From Alphaproteobacteria bacterium (GTDB lineage Bacteria > Pseudomonadota > Alphaproteobacteria > Micropepsales > Micropepsaceae), in contig CANGRN010000054.1 of assembly GCA_947455695.1 (NCBI GenBank), positions 1 to 7,546 on the forward strand: a stretch of DNA of 7,546 bases, read 5' to 3'. Below the pieces are notes generated by a model. The model saw nothing but the letters and a program-made list of their open reading frames with translations, did not search any database and was not told where the DNA came from. Positions 1 to 5,976 of this stretch are shown here, piece by piece. Made by a program: the position numbers and the translations under genes. Positions within the stretch are counted from its first letter, which is position 1. Each line of letters starts with the position of its first letter.

Positions 1-1137
1 GCGCCGGGGCATTGGGCGGATTTGCCGGAAGGGGGCATGCCCGATGTTCCGCTGTCGCCGGAAGACGATGCCGCCATCTTCTATACCTCCGGCACCACCG
101 GCGCGCCCAAGGGGGCGCTGGGAACGCACCGCTCGCTCACCACCAATATCTTTGCCGCGCCTTTTTCCGAGGCACGCAATGCGCTGCGGCGTGGCGATGC
201 GCTCAAGCCGCCGACAAAACAGCGCGTCACCTTGCTGGCCGTGCCCTTTTTCCACGTCATCGGCAGCCTGTCGGTCCTGCTGCCCAACATGGCGGCGGGC
301 GGCAAGCTGGTGCTGATGCGCAAGTTTGAGCCCAACGAAGCCCTGGACCTGATCGAACGCGAAGGCGTGGTGGTGACGGGCGGAGTACCCGCCGTGCCGC
401 TGGCGCTGCTGGAACAGGCCGGGGGCCGCGATCTGTCGTCGCTGCAATTGGTCACCTTTGGCGGCGCGCCGTCGCCGCCATCCCTGGCGGGGCGCATTCG
501 CGAAAGTCTGGGCGCCATGCCGGGACAGGGCTGGGGCATGACCGAGACGTCTGCCACCTGCACCACCCATTCGGCGGAAGATTATCTGCACCGGCCGGGA
601 AGCTGCGGGCCTGCGCTGCCGGTCAGTGGCCTGAAAATCCTCAAGGACGGCGTGGAGCAGCCACCCGGCACCGCGGGCGAGCTTTGGGCTTTTGGTCCCA
701 ATATCGTGAAAGGCTATTGGAATCGCCCCGACGCCACGGCCAATTCTTTTCGCGAGGGATGGCTGAAAACCGGCGATCTGGCCATGCTGGACAGTGAAGG
801 CTTCTGCACCATCCTGGACCGCGGCGAAGACATGCTGATCCGTGGCGGCGAGAACATCTATTGCATCGAAGTGGAAAATGTCCTGGTCCAGCATCCGGCG
901 GTGGCCGATGCCGCGTTGATCGGTCTGCCGCATCCCATCCTGGGTGAAGTGCCGGCGGCGCTTGTCCAGACGCGTCCCGGAATCGATGTGAGCGAGGGCG
1001 AATTGCGGGAATTCGCTGCCGCGCGGCTGGCCGCTTTCAAGGTGCCCCAGCAGTTGCGGATCAGCCAGGATGTCCTGCCGCGCAACGAAGGCGGCAAGCT
1101 GGTCAAAAGCGCCTTGCGCCGGTTGTTCGGCGCATGA
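1..1137 (+). CDS. AMP-dependent acyl-CoA synthetase (class I adenylate-forming enzyme), 5' end cut off by window
   Basis: This enzyme activates a carboxylic acid with ATP to an acyl-adenylate and transfers it to coenzyme A. The reading frame is open from base 1, giving 378 visible residues; full members are usually 500-600, so the N-terminal part lies outside the window. In order I see the phosphate-binding loop YTSGTTGAPKG (visible residues 28-38), the adenine-site motif GWGMTET (177-183), the KTGDL segment with the following ILDRGEDMLIRGGENIY hinge region, and the C-terminal PRNEGGK motif whose Lys (visible residue 366) is the expected adenylation lysine. All core motifs are intact, so it should be active. 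The acid cannot be read from the sequence; a fatty, aromatic or steroid-side-chain acid are all possible. Its stop overlaps the arfB start by 4 bp (ATGA), suggesting co-transcription. Family certain, substrate unknown. Confidence 0.93.
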   Translation, partial: APGHWADLPEGGMPDVPLSPEDDAAIFYTSGTTGAPKGALGTHRSLTTNIFAAPFSEARNALRRGDALKPPTKQRVTLLAVPFFHVIGSLSVLLPNMAAGGKLVLMRKFEPNEALDLIEREGVVVTGGVPAVPLALLEQAGGRDLSSLQLVTFGGAPSPPSLAGRIRESLGAMPGQGWGMTETSATCTTHSAEDYLHRPGSCGPALPVSGLKILKDGVEQPPGTAGELWAFGPNIVKGYWNRPDATANSFREGWLKTGDLAMLDSEGFCTILDRGEDMLIRGGENIYCIEVENVLVQHPAVADAALIGLPHPILGEVPAALVQTRPGIDVSEGELREFAAARLAAFKVPQQLRISQDVLPRNEGGKLVKSALRRLFGA

Positions 1138-1544
1138 GTCTTTTCGTCACCCACCGCATCTCCATTCCCGATTCGGAACTGGAAGAAAGCTTCATCCGCA
1201 GTTCCGGTCCCGGCGGGCAGAACGTCAACAAGGTATCCAGCGCCGTGCAGCTGCGTTTCAATGTGCTGACCTCCGCCAGCCTAACCGATGTCGCCCGCGA
1301 GACCTTGCTGCGCAGCGGAAAGCTGACCCAGGCCCACGATCTGATAATCACTGCCCAGCGCTTCCGCGAACAGGAGCGCAATCGCGCCGATGCGCGCGAG
1401 CGGCTGGTGGAGATCATCCGCGAAGCGGCCACGCCAAAGCGGGTGCGCCGTCCCACCAAGGTGCCCAAGTCCAGCAAGCGCAAGCGCCTGGAGGGCAAGA
1501 AGCATCGCGCCGAAATCAAGCGCGGACGATCGCAGATCGATTAG
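1134..1544 (+). CDS. arfB: Peptidyl-tRNA hydrolase ArfB (YaeJ/ICT1-type ribosome rescue factor)
   Basis: ArfB enters the empty A site of ribosomes stalled on mRNAs lacking a stop codon and hydrolyses the peptidyl-tRNA, freeing the ribosome without tmRNA. The 136-residue protein has the short RF1-like catalytic domain with SSGPGGQNVNK; the GGQ tripeptide is residues 27-29. The last ~35 residues are a Lys/Arg-rich tail (roughly 98-133), the part that in the E. coli protein occupies the mRNA entry channel. The length matches E. coli ArfB (about 140) and is far below the ~360 of a true release factor, excluding RF1 or RF2. The start overlaps the preceding stop in ATGA with no clear Shine-Dalgarno sequence, so translation is probably coupled to the synthetase gene. 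Its 3' end overlaps the stop codon of the opposing response-regulator gene. Confidence 0.95.
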   Translation: MSLFVTHRISIPDSELEESFIRSSGPGGQNVNKVSSAVQLRFNVLTSASLTDVARETLLRSGKLTQAHDLIITAQRFREQERNRADARERLVEIIREAATPKRVRRPTKVPKSSKRKRLEGKKHRAEIKRGRSQID

Positions 1545-1906
1545 GGGCGGGAAAGCATGTCCACGACCAGGTCGCACATCCGGTCGGGATCGAAGGGCTT
1601 GACCAGGGTGCGGATCTCGCGCGCCCGCAGCGCCGAAGGCGGCGGCCGGTCCGCGGCATAGGCCGTCATCATCAGCACTTTCAGTTCGGGGCGCAGCTTC
1701 AGCGACGCCTCGACCAGTTCATAGCCGTCCATGTTGGGCATCACGATGTCGGACAACAGCAGGGCGGCGCCGGGCTGATCCTTCACAAGCTGCAAGGCCT
1801 CAACGCCATCGGCCGCCTCGCTCACCGTTACGCCCCTGGCGGTCAGCATGGCCGCGATCAACCCGCGCAGCTGCGTCTCGTCCTCGGCCAAAATCACCTG
1901 GCTCAT
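1541..1906 (-). CDS. Single-domain response regulator (receiver domain only)
   Basis: The 121-residue protein is a lone CheY-like receiver with no output domain. Visible signature residues are the acidic pair in LAEDE (E8, D9), the phosphoacceptor D53 in SDIVMPNMDG, the switch Thr81 in MMTAYA, and Lys103 in LVKPFD. The start at 1906 is chosen because AGAGGGA lies 4 bases upstream on the minus strand and the receiver fold begins there; the longer open frame to 2035 adds only non-homologous residues. It stands alone between arfB (convergent, stop codons overlapping) and phoR (divergent, 204 bp between starts), with no histidine kinase of its own. Its sequence style resembles CpdR-like and CckA-type receivers of Alphaproteobacteria, but I cannot assign it to CpdR. 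Possible roles are phosphorelay intermediate, phosphate sink or protein-protein switch. Confidence 0.9.
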   Translation of the reverse strand: MSQVILAEDETQLRGLIAAMLTARGVTVSEAADGVEALQLVKDQPGAALLLSDIVMPNMDGYELVEASLKLRPELKVLMMTAYAADRPPPSALRAREIRTLVKPFDPDRMCDLVVDMLSRP

Positions 1907-2064
1907 GCTATCCCTCTGTTGCGGGCAGGTTCGCCGCGTTTCCGCCGTCAACTCCAGACCCATGCCGGATACCAAGGGCTTTTGTGGGCGATGGTGGCCC
2001 CGCAGCGACACTTTTGCCCGCCAAACTGTGCGCATACGGACAATTTGACCGTTTTGCGCAAACC

Positions 2065-2082
2065 TCCGGTGGCGTTACCGGA
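2065..2082. promoter_or_regulatory. Inverted repeat upstream of phoR, possible operator
   Basis: Perfect 6-bp arms TCCGGT and ACCGGA are separated by 6 bp, in the 204-bp region between the divergent response-regulator gene and phoR. The centre lies about 37 bp before the phoR start, a position suited to a dimeric regulator. A second small palindrome, TTTGCGCAAA, is at 2053-2062, directly after a TTGACC sequence at 2045-2050. No known regulator's consensus is recognised, and the remaining part of the gap (1907-2040) shows nothing I can name. Confidence 0.35.
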
Positions 2083-2098
2083 TCGTCGCAATCGAGGC

Positions 2099-2104
2099 TA
2101 TATT
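2099..2104 (+). promoter_or_regulatory. Candidate -10 element (TATATT) abutting the phoR start
   Basis: TATATT differs from the sigma-70 -10 consensus TATAAT at one base and ends 6 bp before the phoR ATG. If used, transcription would begin at or within a base or two of the ATG. The -35 region at the matching distance is weak (TTACCG, 18-bp spacing, 3 of 6 consensus bases). The only Shine-Dalgarno-like sequence, GAGG at 2094-2097, is 13 bases from the ATG, further than normal. Confidence 0.3.
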
Positions 2105-2110
2105 GGCCCG

Positions 2111-3385
2111 ATGCTGGAATCGCTTGCACGCCTGCGCAGCCATGCCTGGCCCCTTGTCATCGGCATGACCGCCGGGGGGGCGGCGGTGGTGTTCGCGGGG
2201 CCGACCCTGTTCTGGGGCCTGGTGGCCCTGGGGCTGGCGGCCGTGCTGATCATGCAGTTCGTCACTTTCCAGGAGCCGATCCTGCGGCCCCCCGAACAGA
2301 ACCCGGACGAGCCCCTGGCGCTGCTGCCGCCGCTGACCCGCCTGTTGCTCGAACGTCTGCCCATGCCGGTGATGCTGCTGGACGATGACGAAATGGTGCT
2401 GTTCGCCAACCAGTTCATGCGCGAGGTGCTGGGGCCGGGGCTGGACCGCAAGCGCGCTTCGTCTGTTTTGCGCAATCCCGAAGTGCTGGCGGCAATCGCC
2501 GGCGCGGGGCGCGGCGAGTCCGCCGACGTTCCGCTCACCTTGCCAGTGCCCGTGGAGCGGCACTTCCAGGCCTATGCCACGCGCATCAGCGTGGCGCCGC
2601 CGGTGACCGTGCTGCTGCTGCACGATCTCACCATGGTCCGGCGCAGCGAACAGTTGCGCGCCGACTTCATCGCCAATGCCAGCCACGAATTGCGCACCCC
2701 GCTGGCGGCGGTGTCAGGATTCATTGAGACCCTGCGCGGGCCCGCCAAGGACGATACCGAAGCGCGGGAACAGTTCCTGGAAATCATGACCAACGAAACC
2801 GCGCGCATGCGCCGGCTGATCAACGATTTGCTGTCGCTCAGCCGCATCGAGATGAACGAGCATGTGAAGCCGCAAGGCCGGGTGGGATTGGAAAGCGTGG
2901 TGCGCCAGGCGGCGGCGGCGCTGAAGCTGCTGGCGGCGCAGGACGGCATTACCGTGGTGGTGGACGCAGCGGCAGACGTGCCCGAGGTGAATGGCGACCA
3001 GGACGAGCTGGTGCAGCTGTTCCAGAACCTGATCCACAATGCCATCAAGTATGGCCGCGAGAACGGCACGGTGCGGATCACGGTCGGCCGGTCCGACGGC
3101 CAGGTCTTTGCGGCGGTGCGCGACGATGGCGAAGGCATCGCCCCCAGCGCCATCCCCCGCCTGACCGAGCGATTCTACCGGGTGGACGTCAAACGGTCCC
3201 GCGAACGGGGCGGCACGGGGCTGGGCCTGGCGATCGTCAAGCACATCGTCAGCCGCCACCAGGGCCGTCTCAGCATCGAAAGCCAGCTGGGGGAGGGCAG
3301 CACTTTTAAGGTCTTTCTGCCAGCCGCACCCGCGGAAATCCCGGCAAAAGCGCCCGCTCCCGAGCCTGTCACGGAAATGTTATAA
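2111..3385 (+). CDS. phoR: Phosphate regulon sensor histidine kinase PhoR
   Basis: A membrane-bound kinase that phosphorylates PhoB under phosphate limitation and otherwise dephosphorylates it. The 424 residues (E. coli PhoR is 431) show two N-terminal transmembrane segments (about 12-30 and 33-51) joined by a very short turn, so there is no periplasmic sensor domain. A PAS-like region spans about 80-172. The HisKA helix pair carries the H-box ASHELRTPL with phosphoacceptor His192. The HATPase domain has the N-box QNLIHNAIKYG (N306, N310), G1 box DDGEGI (338-343), F-box around F355 and G2 box GGTGLGL (367-373). The tail after residue 405 is Pro/Ala-rich. The ATG at 2111 is preferred because the membrane segment follows at once; the frame is open further upstream but encodes no homologous sequence. 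It is followed 63 bp later by phoU rather than pst genes. Confidence 0.95.
   Translation: MLESLARLRSHAWPLVIGMTAGGAAVVFAGPTLFWGLVALGLAAVLIMQFVTFQEPILRPPEQNPDEPLALLPPLTRLLLERLPMPVMLLDDDEMVLFANQFMREVLGPGLDRKRASSVLRNPEVLAAIAGAGRGESADVPLTLPVPVERHFQAYATRISVAPPVTVLLLHDLTMVRRSEQLRADFIANASHELRTPLAAVSGFIETLRGPAKDDTEAREQFLEIMTNETARMRRLINDLLSLSRIEMNEHVKPQGRVGLESVVRQAAAALKLLAAQDGITVVVDAAADVPEVNGDQDELVQLFQNLIHNAIKYGRENGTVRITVGRSDGQVFAAVRDDGEGIAPSAIPRLTERFYRVDVKRSRERGGTGLGLAIVKHIVSRHQGRLSIESQLGEGSTFKVFLPAAPAEIPAKAPAPEPVTEML
3366..3383 (+). promoter_or_regulatory. PHO-box-like sequence (candidate PhoB site) before phoU
   Basis: CTGTCACGGAAATGTTAT has the two 7-bp half-sites separated by 4 bp that define a PHO box. 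The first half matches CTGTCAT at 6 of 7 positions, the second (ATGTTAT) at 5 of 7; the spacer GGAA is less A/T-rich than usual. It overlaps the last codons of phoR, so coding constraint may explain part of it. A weak -10-like CATAGG at 3394-3399 lies 10 bp downstream, roughly the spacing of PhoB-activated promoters, in which the PHO box replaces the -35. That would give autoregulated transcription of phoU-phoB. Confidence 0.35.
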
Positions 3386-3409
3386 AATAGTCGCATAGGA
3401 GTGGCGTGA

Positions 3410-3423
3410 ACCGCTTAAGCGGT
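3410..3423. repeat. Perfect 14-bp palindrome in the phoR-phoU gap
   Basis: ACCGCTTAAGCGGT is fully self-complementary and ends 25 bp before the phoU start. As RNA it could form only a 5-bp stem with a UUAA loop and no following U-run, so it is not an intrinsic terminator. A dimeric DNA-binding protein site or a minor mRNA hairpin are the simplest readings. No recognised consensus. Confidence 0.4.
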
Positions 3424-3448
3424 CATCACACCAGATGGAAACCGCGCG

Positions 3449-4165
3449 ATGACCGAGCATACCGTCAAGTCCTTTGGGGAGCAGTTGGAAGCCCTGTCCG
3501 CGCTGGTCGCCCAGATGGGCGGCCTAGCCGAGGCCCAGTTTGCCGCCGCCATCGAAGCGATTGCCCGGCGCGACTCGACCGCGGCCGAACGCGCCGTGGG
3601 CGGCGATGCCCGCATCGACGAGATCCAGCAGGAAATTGAAGAACGCGCCCTGAAGCTTCTGGCCCTGCGCCAGCCCATGGCGGTGGACCTGCGCGAGACG
3701 CTGGCCGCGATCAAGACCGCGGCGGAACTGGAACGCATCGGCGATCTGGCCAAGAACATCGCCAAGCGCGCCATGGTGCTGAACCGCGAACCCCCGATCC
3801 GCCTGACGCAGTCGTTGGCCCGCATGGGCAAGGCGGCGCAGAACCAGCTCAAGCAGGTGCTGGATGCCTTCTCCAACCGCAATGCCGAGGAAGCCGAAGC
3901 GGTGTGGAACCGCGATGGCGAGATCGACGAGATCTACAACAGCCTTTTCCGCGAACTGCTGACCTACATGATGGAAGATCCGCGCACCATCGGGCTGTGC
4001 ACGCACCTGCTGTTCGTCGCCAAGAATATCGAACGCAGCGGCGACCATTGCACCAACATTGCCGAGGTCGTCTACCACATGGTGCGCGCCGGACATCTGG
4101 CCAACAACCGCCCCAAGGCGGACATCACCAGCGAAACCGCCGTCCCCTACGAGACACACGCATGA
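3449..4165 (+). CDS. phoU: Phosphate signalling protein PhoU
   Basis: PhoU is a cytoplasmic, peripheral-membrane helical protein that couples the Pst phosphate transporter to PhoR and keeps PhoR in its inhibitory state when phosphate is plentiful. The 238 residues (E. coli 241) form the expected two repeats, each a three-helix bundle. Each repeat has the metal-binding signature ExxxDxxxN: ERIGDLAKN (E95, D99, N103) and ERSGDHCTN (E195, D199, N203). The start MTEHTVKSFGEQL is typical of alphaproteobacterial PhoU; a GGAA lies 8 bases upstream as a weak ribosome binding site. The stop overlaps the phoB start by 4 bp (ATGA), so phoB is probably translated by coupling. Unusually, no pst genes accompany it here, although PhoU's known partner is the PstB ATPase; they must lie elsewhere, have been replaced by another transporter, or be missing. 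Confidence 0.96.
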   Translation: MTEHTVKSFGEQLEALSALVAQMGGLAEAQFAAAIEAIARRDSTAAERAVGGDARIDEIQQEIEERALKLLALRQPMAVDLRETLAAIKTAAELERIGDLAKNIAKRAMVLNREPPIRLTQSLARMGKAAQNQLKQVLDAFSNRNAEEAEAVWNRDGEIDEIYNSLFRELLTYMMEDPRTIGLCTHLLFVAKNIERSGDHCTNIAEVVYHMVRAGHLANNRPKADITSETAVPYETHA

Positions 4166-4872
4166 GCAAACCCACCGTCCTGGTTGCCGAGGATGAAGGC
4201 GCGCTGGTCACCCTGCTGCGCTACAATCTGGAGCGCGAAGGTTATCGGGTGCTGGAAGCACGCGATGGCGAGGAAGCGCTTTTGGTTGCCGCCGAAGAAC
4301 AGCCCGACCTGGTGGTGCTGGACTGGATGCTGCCTCAGCTTTCGGGCATCGAGGTCTGCCGCCGCCTGCGCGGCCGCCAGGAAACCCGCAATGTTCCGAT
4401 CATCATGCTGACGGCGCGGGGCGAGGAATCGGACCGCATCCGGGGCCTGGATACCGGCGCCGACGACTATCTGACCAAGCCCTTCTCCATGACCGAACTG
4501 CTCGCGCGCCTGCGCGCCGTGCTGCGCCGTATCCGTCCCTCGCTGGCGGAAGATGTGATCGCCGTGGGCGATATCGAGATGGACCGCGCCGCCCACCGGG
4601 TGCGCCGCGCCGGCACCGAAGTGCATCTGGGTCCCACCGAATACCGCTTGCTGGATCACCTGATCCAGCATCCGGGCCGGGTGTTCAGCCGCGAGCAACT
4701 GCTGGATGCGGTGTGGGGCAGCGATGTCTATGTCGAGGCGCGCACCGTGGATGTGCATGTCGGCCGGTTGCGCAAGGCGCTGAACATCGAAGGCGCCGTC
4801 GATCCGATCCGCACCGTGCGCTCGGCGGGATACTCGCTGGACTCCGCCAGCGCTGCGACCAGCGCCGCCTAG
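4162..4872 (+). CDS. phoB: Phosphate regulon response regulator PhoB
   Basis: An OmpR-family transcription factor that, once phosphorylated by PhoR, binds PHO boxes and recruits sigma-70 RNA polymerase to phosphate-starvation genes. The 236 residues (E. coli 229) contain a receiver domain (about 5-122) with the acidic pair E10/D11, phosphoacceptor D54 in VLDWMLPQLSG, Thr84 and Lys106. A winged-helix DNA-binding domain follows (about 133-226), with LGPTEYRLL and the recognition-helix stretch RTVDVHVGRLRKAL (194-207). DWMLP around the phosphorylation site and the linkage to phoU and phoR separate it from other OmpR-type regulators such as CtrA. The start sits in an ATGA overlap with phoU. The stop overlaps that of the opposing gpx gene in CTAG, leaving no room for a separate terminator. 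Confidence 0.96.
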   Translation: MSKPTVLVAEDEGALVTLLRYNLEREGYRVLEARDGEEALLVAAEEQPDLVVLDWMLPQLSGIEVCRRLRGRQETRNVPIIMLTARGEESDRIRGLDTGADDYLTKPFSMTELLARLRAVLRRIRPSLAEDVIAVGDIEMDRAAHRVRRAGTEVHLGPTEYRLLDHLIQHPGRVFSREQLLDAVWGSDVYVEARTVDVHVGRLRKALNIEGAVDPIRTVRSAGYSLDSASAATSAA

Positions 4873-5345
4873 AGCAGCTTGCGGATCGGCGCTTCGAGCG
4901 CTTCCGGCACCACCTTGGGCGCGTAGCGCGCCACGGTCTGGCCTTCGCGGTTCACCAGGAACTTGGTGAAATTCCACTTGATCATGGGCGTGCCCAGGAA
5001 GCCGCGCTTCTTTGTCTTGAGATGGCGGAACAAGGGATGGGCCTTGCCGCCATTGACGTTCACCTTCGAGAACATGGGGAAGGTGACGCCGAAATTCTCG
5101 CGGCAGAAGCGGGTGATCTCGCTCTCGGTGCCCATCTCCTGGGACATGAACTGGTTGCAGGGAAAGCCCAGTACCGTCAGGCCGTCGCGCTCCAGCTTTT
5201 CATGCAGCTTCTGCAGCCCCGCATATTGCGGCGTCAGCCCGCAGGCGCTGGCAGTATTGACGATCAGCAGCACCCGCCCGCGCCAGCGGTTCAGCGAGAC
5301 ATGCTCGCCGTTCAGCAGGGGCGCGGAAAATTCATAGACGCTCAT
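4869..5345 (-). CDS. gpx: Glutathione peroxidase-family thiol peroxidase (Cys type)
   Basis: Reduces hydrogen peroxide and organic or lipid hydroperoxides in the cytoplasm. The 158 residues have a thioredoxin fold with no signal peptide. The peroxidatic residue is Cys35 in NTASACGLT, where vertebrate selenoenzymes have selenocysteine; the other catalytic positions are Gln65 (in FPCNQF) and Trp124/Asn125 (in WNF). Cys81 in FCRENFGVTFP aligns with the resolving Cys82 of yeast Gpx3, so I infer a two-cysteine, thioredoxin-dependent mechanism rather than glutathione use, as known for non-seleno members (E. coli BtuE is a relative). It lies 52 bp downstream of gcrA on the same strand and may share its transcript. 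I see no good Shine-Dalgarno sequence before the ATG; the start is chosen because MSVYEFSAPLLNG is a typical family N-terminus. Confidence 0.94.
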   Translation of the reverse strand: MSVYEFSAPLLNGEHVSLNRWRGRVLLIVNTASACGLTPQYAGLQKLHEKLERDGLTVLGFPCNQFMSQEMGTESEITRFCRENFGVTFPMFSKVNVNGGKAHPLFRHLKTKKRGFLGTPMIKWNFTKFLVNREGQTVARYAPKVVPEALEAPIRKLL

Positions 5346-5357
5346 GGCGAAAACATT

Positions 5358-5370
5358 GCCATGACATGGC
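5358..5370. repeat. 13-bp inverted repeat in the gcrA-gpx gap
   Basis: GCCATGACATGGC has perfect 6-bp arms around a single central base and lies 12 bp upstream of the gpx start codon. Nearby, CCTGCGCAGG at 5388-5397 is a perfect 10-bp palindrome directly after the gcrA stop. The first could be an operator or a small hairpin affecting gpx translation; the second could mark the end of the gcrA message but has no U-run. No known consensus recognised. Confidence 0.3.
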
Positions 5371-5397
5371 CGTCAGATGCCAGCCTGCCTGCGCAGG

Positions 5398-5868
5398 TCA
5401 GCCAACCATCCGCCCCTTGTTGTCCTTGACCTCGCGGCGGGTCTGCTGGGGCTGATAGGCCTTGCGGGCATGGGCTTCGCAATAGGGCGAGCCGGACTTG
5501 GGGCTGTGGCCGCAGAAGTGGAATTCGGATGCGGCGGGATCGCCGATCGGCCAGCGGCACATGCGGTCGGAAATGGTCAGCACCGTGGCGTGGCTGCCGT
5601 CTTCCAGCTGCAGGGGATCTTCCTCGACCACCGGGGCGGGCGGGGTATGGCTGCGCACCGACGGCACCTTGGGCGCCATGGGCAGGCGCGGGCGTTCGGA
5701 ACGGGACGGGCTGGCGCGGCCGGCCAGGCCCAGGCGGTGGACCTTGCCGATAACGGCGTTGCGGGTGACCCCGCCCAAGGCGCGGGCGATCTGGCTGGCC
5801 GAGAGACCCTCGGTCCACAAAGTCTTGAGCTGTTCGACGCGGTCGTCCGACCAATTTGCCTGTGTCAT
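5398..5868 (-). CDS. gcrA: Cell-cycle regulator GcrA
   Basis: GcrA is an alphaproteobacterial factor that binds sigma-70 RNA polymerase and activates promoters carrying GANTC sites methylated by CcrM, driving S-phase and division genes in Caulobacter. The 156 residues show the N-terminal helix-turn-helix domain WSDDRVEQLKTLWTEG...SQIARALGG...TRNAVIGKVHRLGL (about 6-48), a variable Pro-rich linker (about 52-97), and the C-terminal sigma-interacting domain with CRWPIGDP (C104), FCG (C119) and YCEAH (C130, H133). The ATG at 5868 is chosen because AGGAG lies 8 bases upstream on the minus strand and MTQANWSDDRV matches family starts; the open frame to 5952 adds unrelated residues. It is divergent from argD and followed by gpx. 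A GANTC site and a DnaA-box-like sequence lie upstream (see 5977-5991). Presence of GcrA implies a ccrM gene elsewhere in this genome. Confidence 0.96.
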   Translation of the reverse strand: MTQANWSDDRVEQLKTLWTEGLSASQIARALGGVTRNAVIGKVHRLGLAGRASPSRSERPRLPMAPKVPSVRSHTPPAPVVEEDPLQLEDGSHATVLTISDRMCRWPIGDPAASEFHFCGHSPKSGSPYCEAHARKAYQPQQTRREVKDNKGRMVG

Positions 5869-5921
5869 GGCTCTCGCTCCTGCTGGGCCAGGGCGGGTTC
5901 TTTCAACCCCCCCGGTCACCA

Positions 5922-5932
5922 GATACAGTATC
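5922..5932. promoter_or_regulatory. 11-bp palindrome in the gcrA upstream region
   Basis: GATACAGTATC has perfect 5-bp arms around one central base, 54 bp before the gcrA start. On the minus strand its GATACT half resembles a -10 element (4 of 6 consensus bases), so this may overlap the gcrA promoter core; a TTGTGC lies 14 bp further upstream, a spacing shorter than optimal. Assignment is tentative. Confidence 0.25.
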
Positions 5933-5976
5933 CCCGTCGTTAACCTGCACAAGCGCTGCGGTGCACTCTCAACCCC

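Noticed and set aside
2026..2043. CTGTGCG-CATA-CGGACAA before phoR as a PHO box.
   Set aside because: Each half matches only about 4 of 7 consensus positions, no better than chance.
1070..2110. The phoR reading frame is open for over 1 kb upstream of its ATG, suggesting a 771-residue fusion protein.
   Set aside because: The upstream part overlaps arfB and the minus-strand response regulator in other frames and resembles no protein; long chance open frames are expected in GC-rich DNA.
3435..3452. Five-codon ATG frame (METAR) whose stop overlaps the phoU ATG, resembling a coupling leader peptide.
   Set aside because: No Shine-Dalgarno sequence precedes it and such short frames arise easily by chance.
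3406..3639. GTG-started 77-codon frame with a good AGGAG 4 bases upstream, overlapping the phoU start.
   Set aside because: It runs mostly inside phoU in another frame and its product is Arg-rich and featureless; the PhoU homology fixes the real frame.
5939..5944. GTTAAC upstream of gcrA as a CtrA binding site.
   Set aside because: Only one TTAA half is present; the positions 7 bp to either side do not give a second TTAA.
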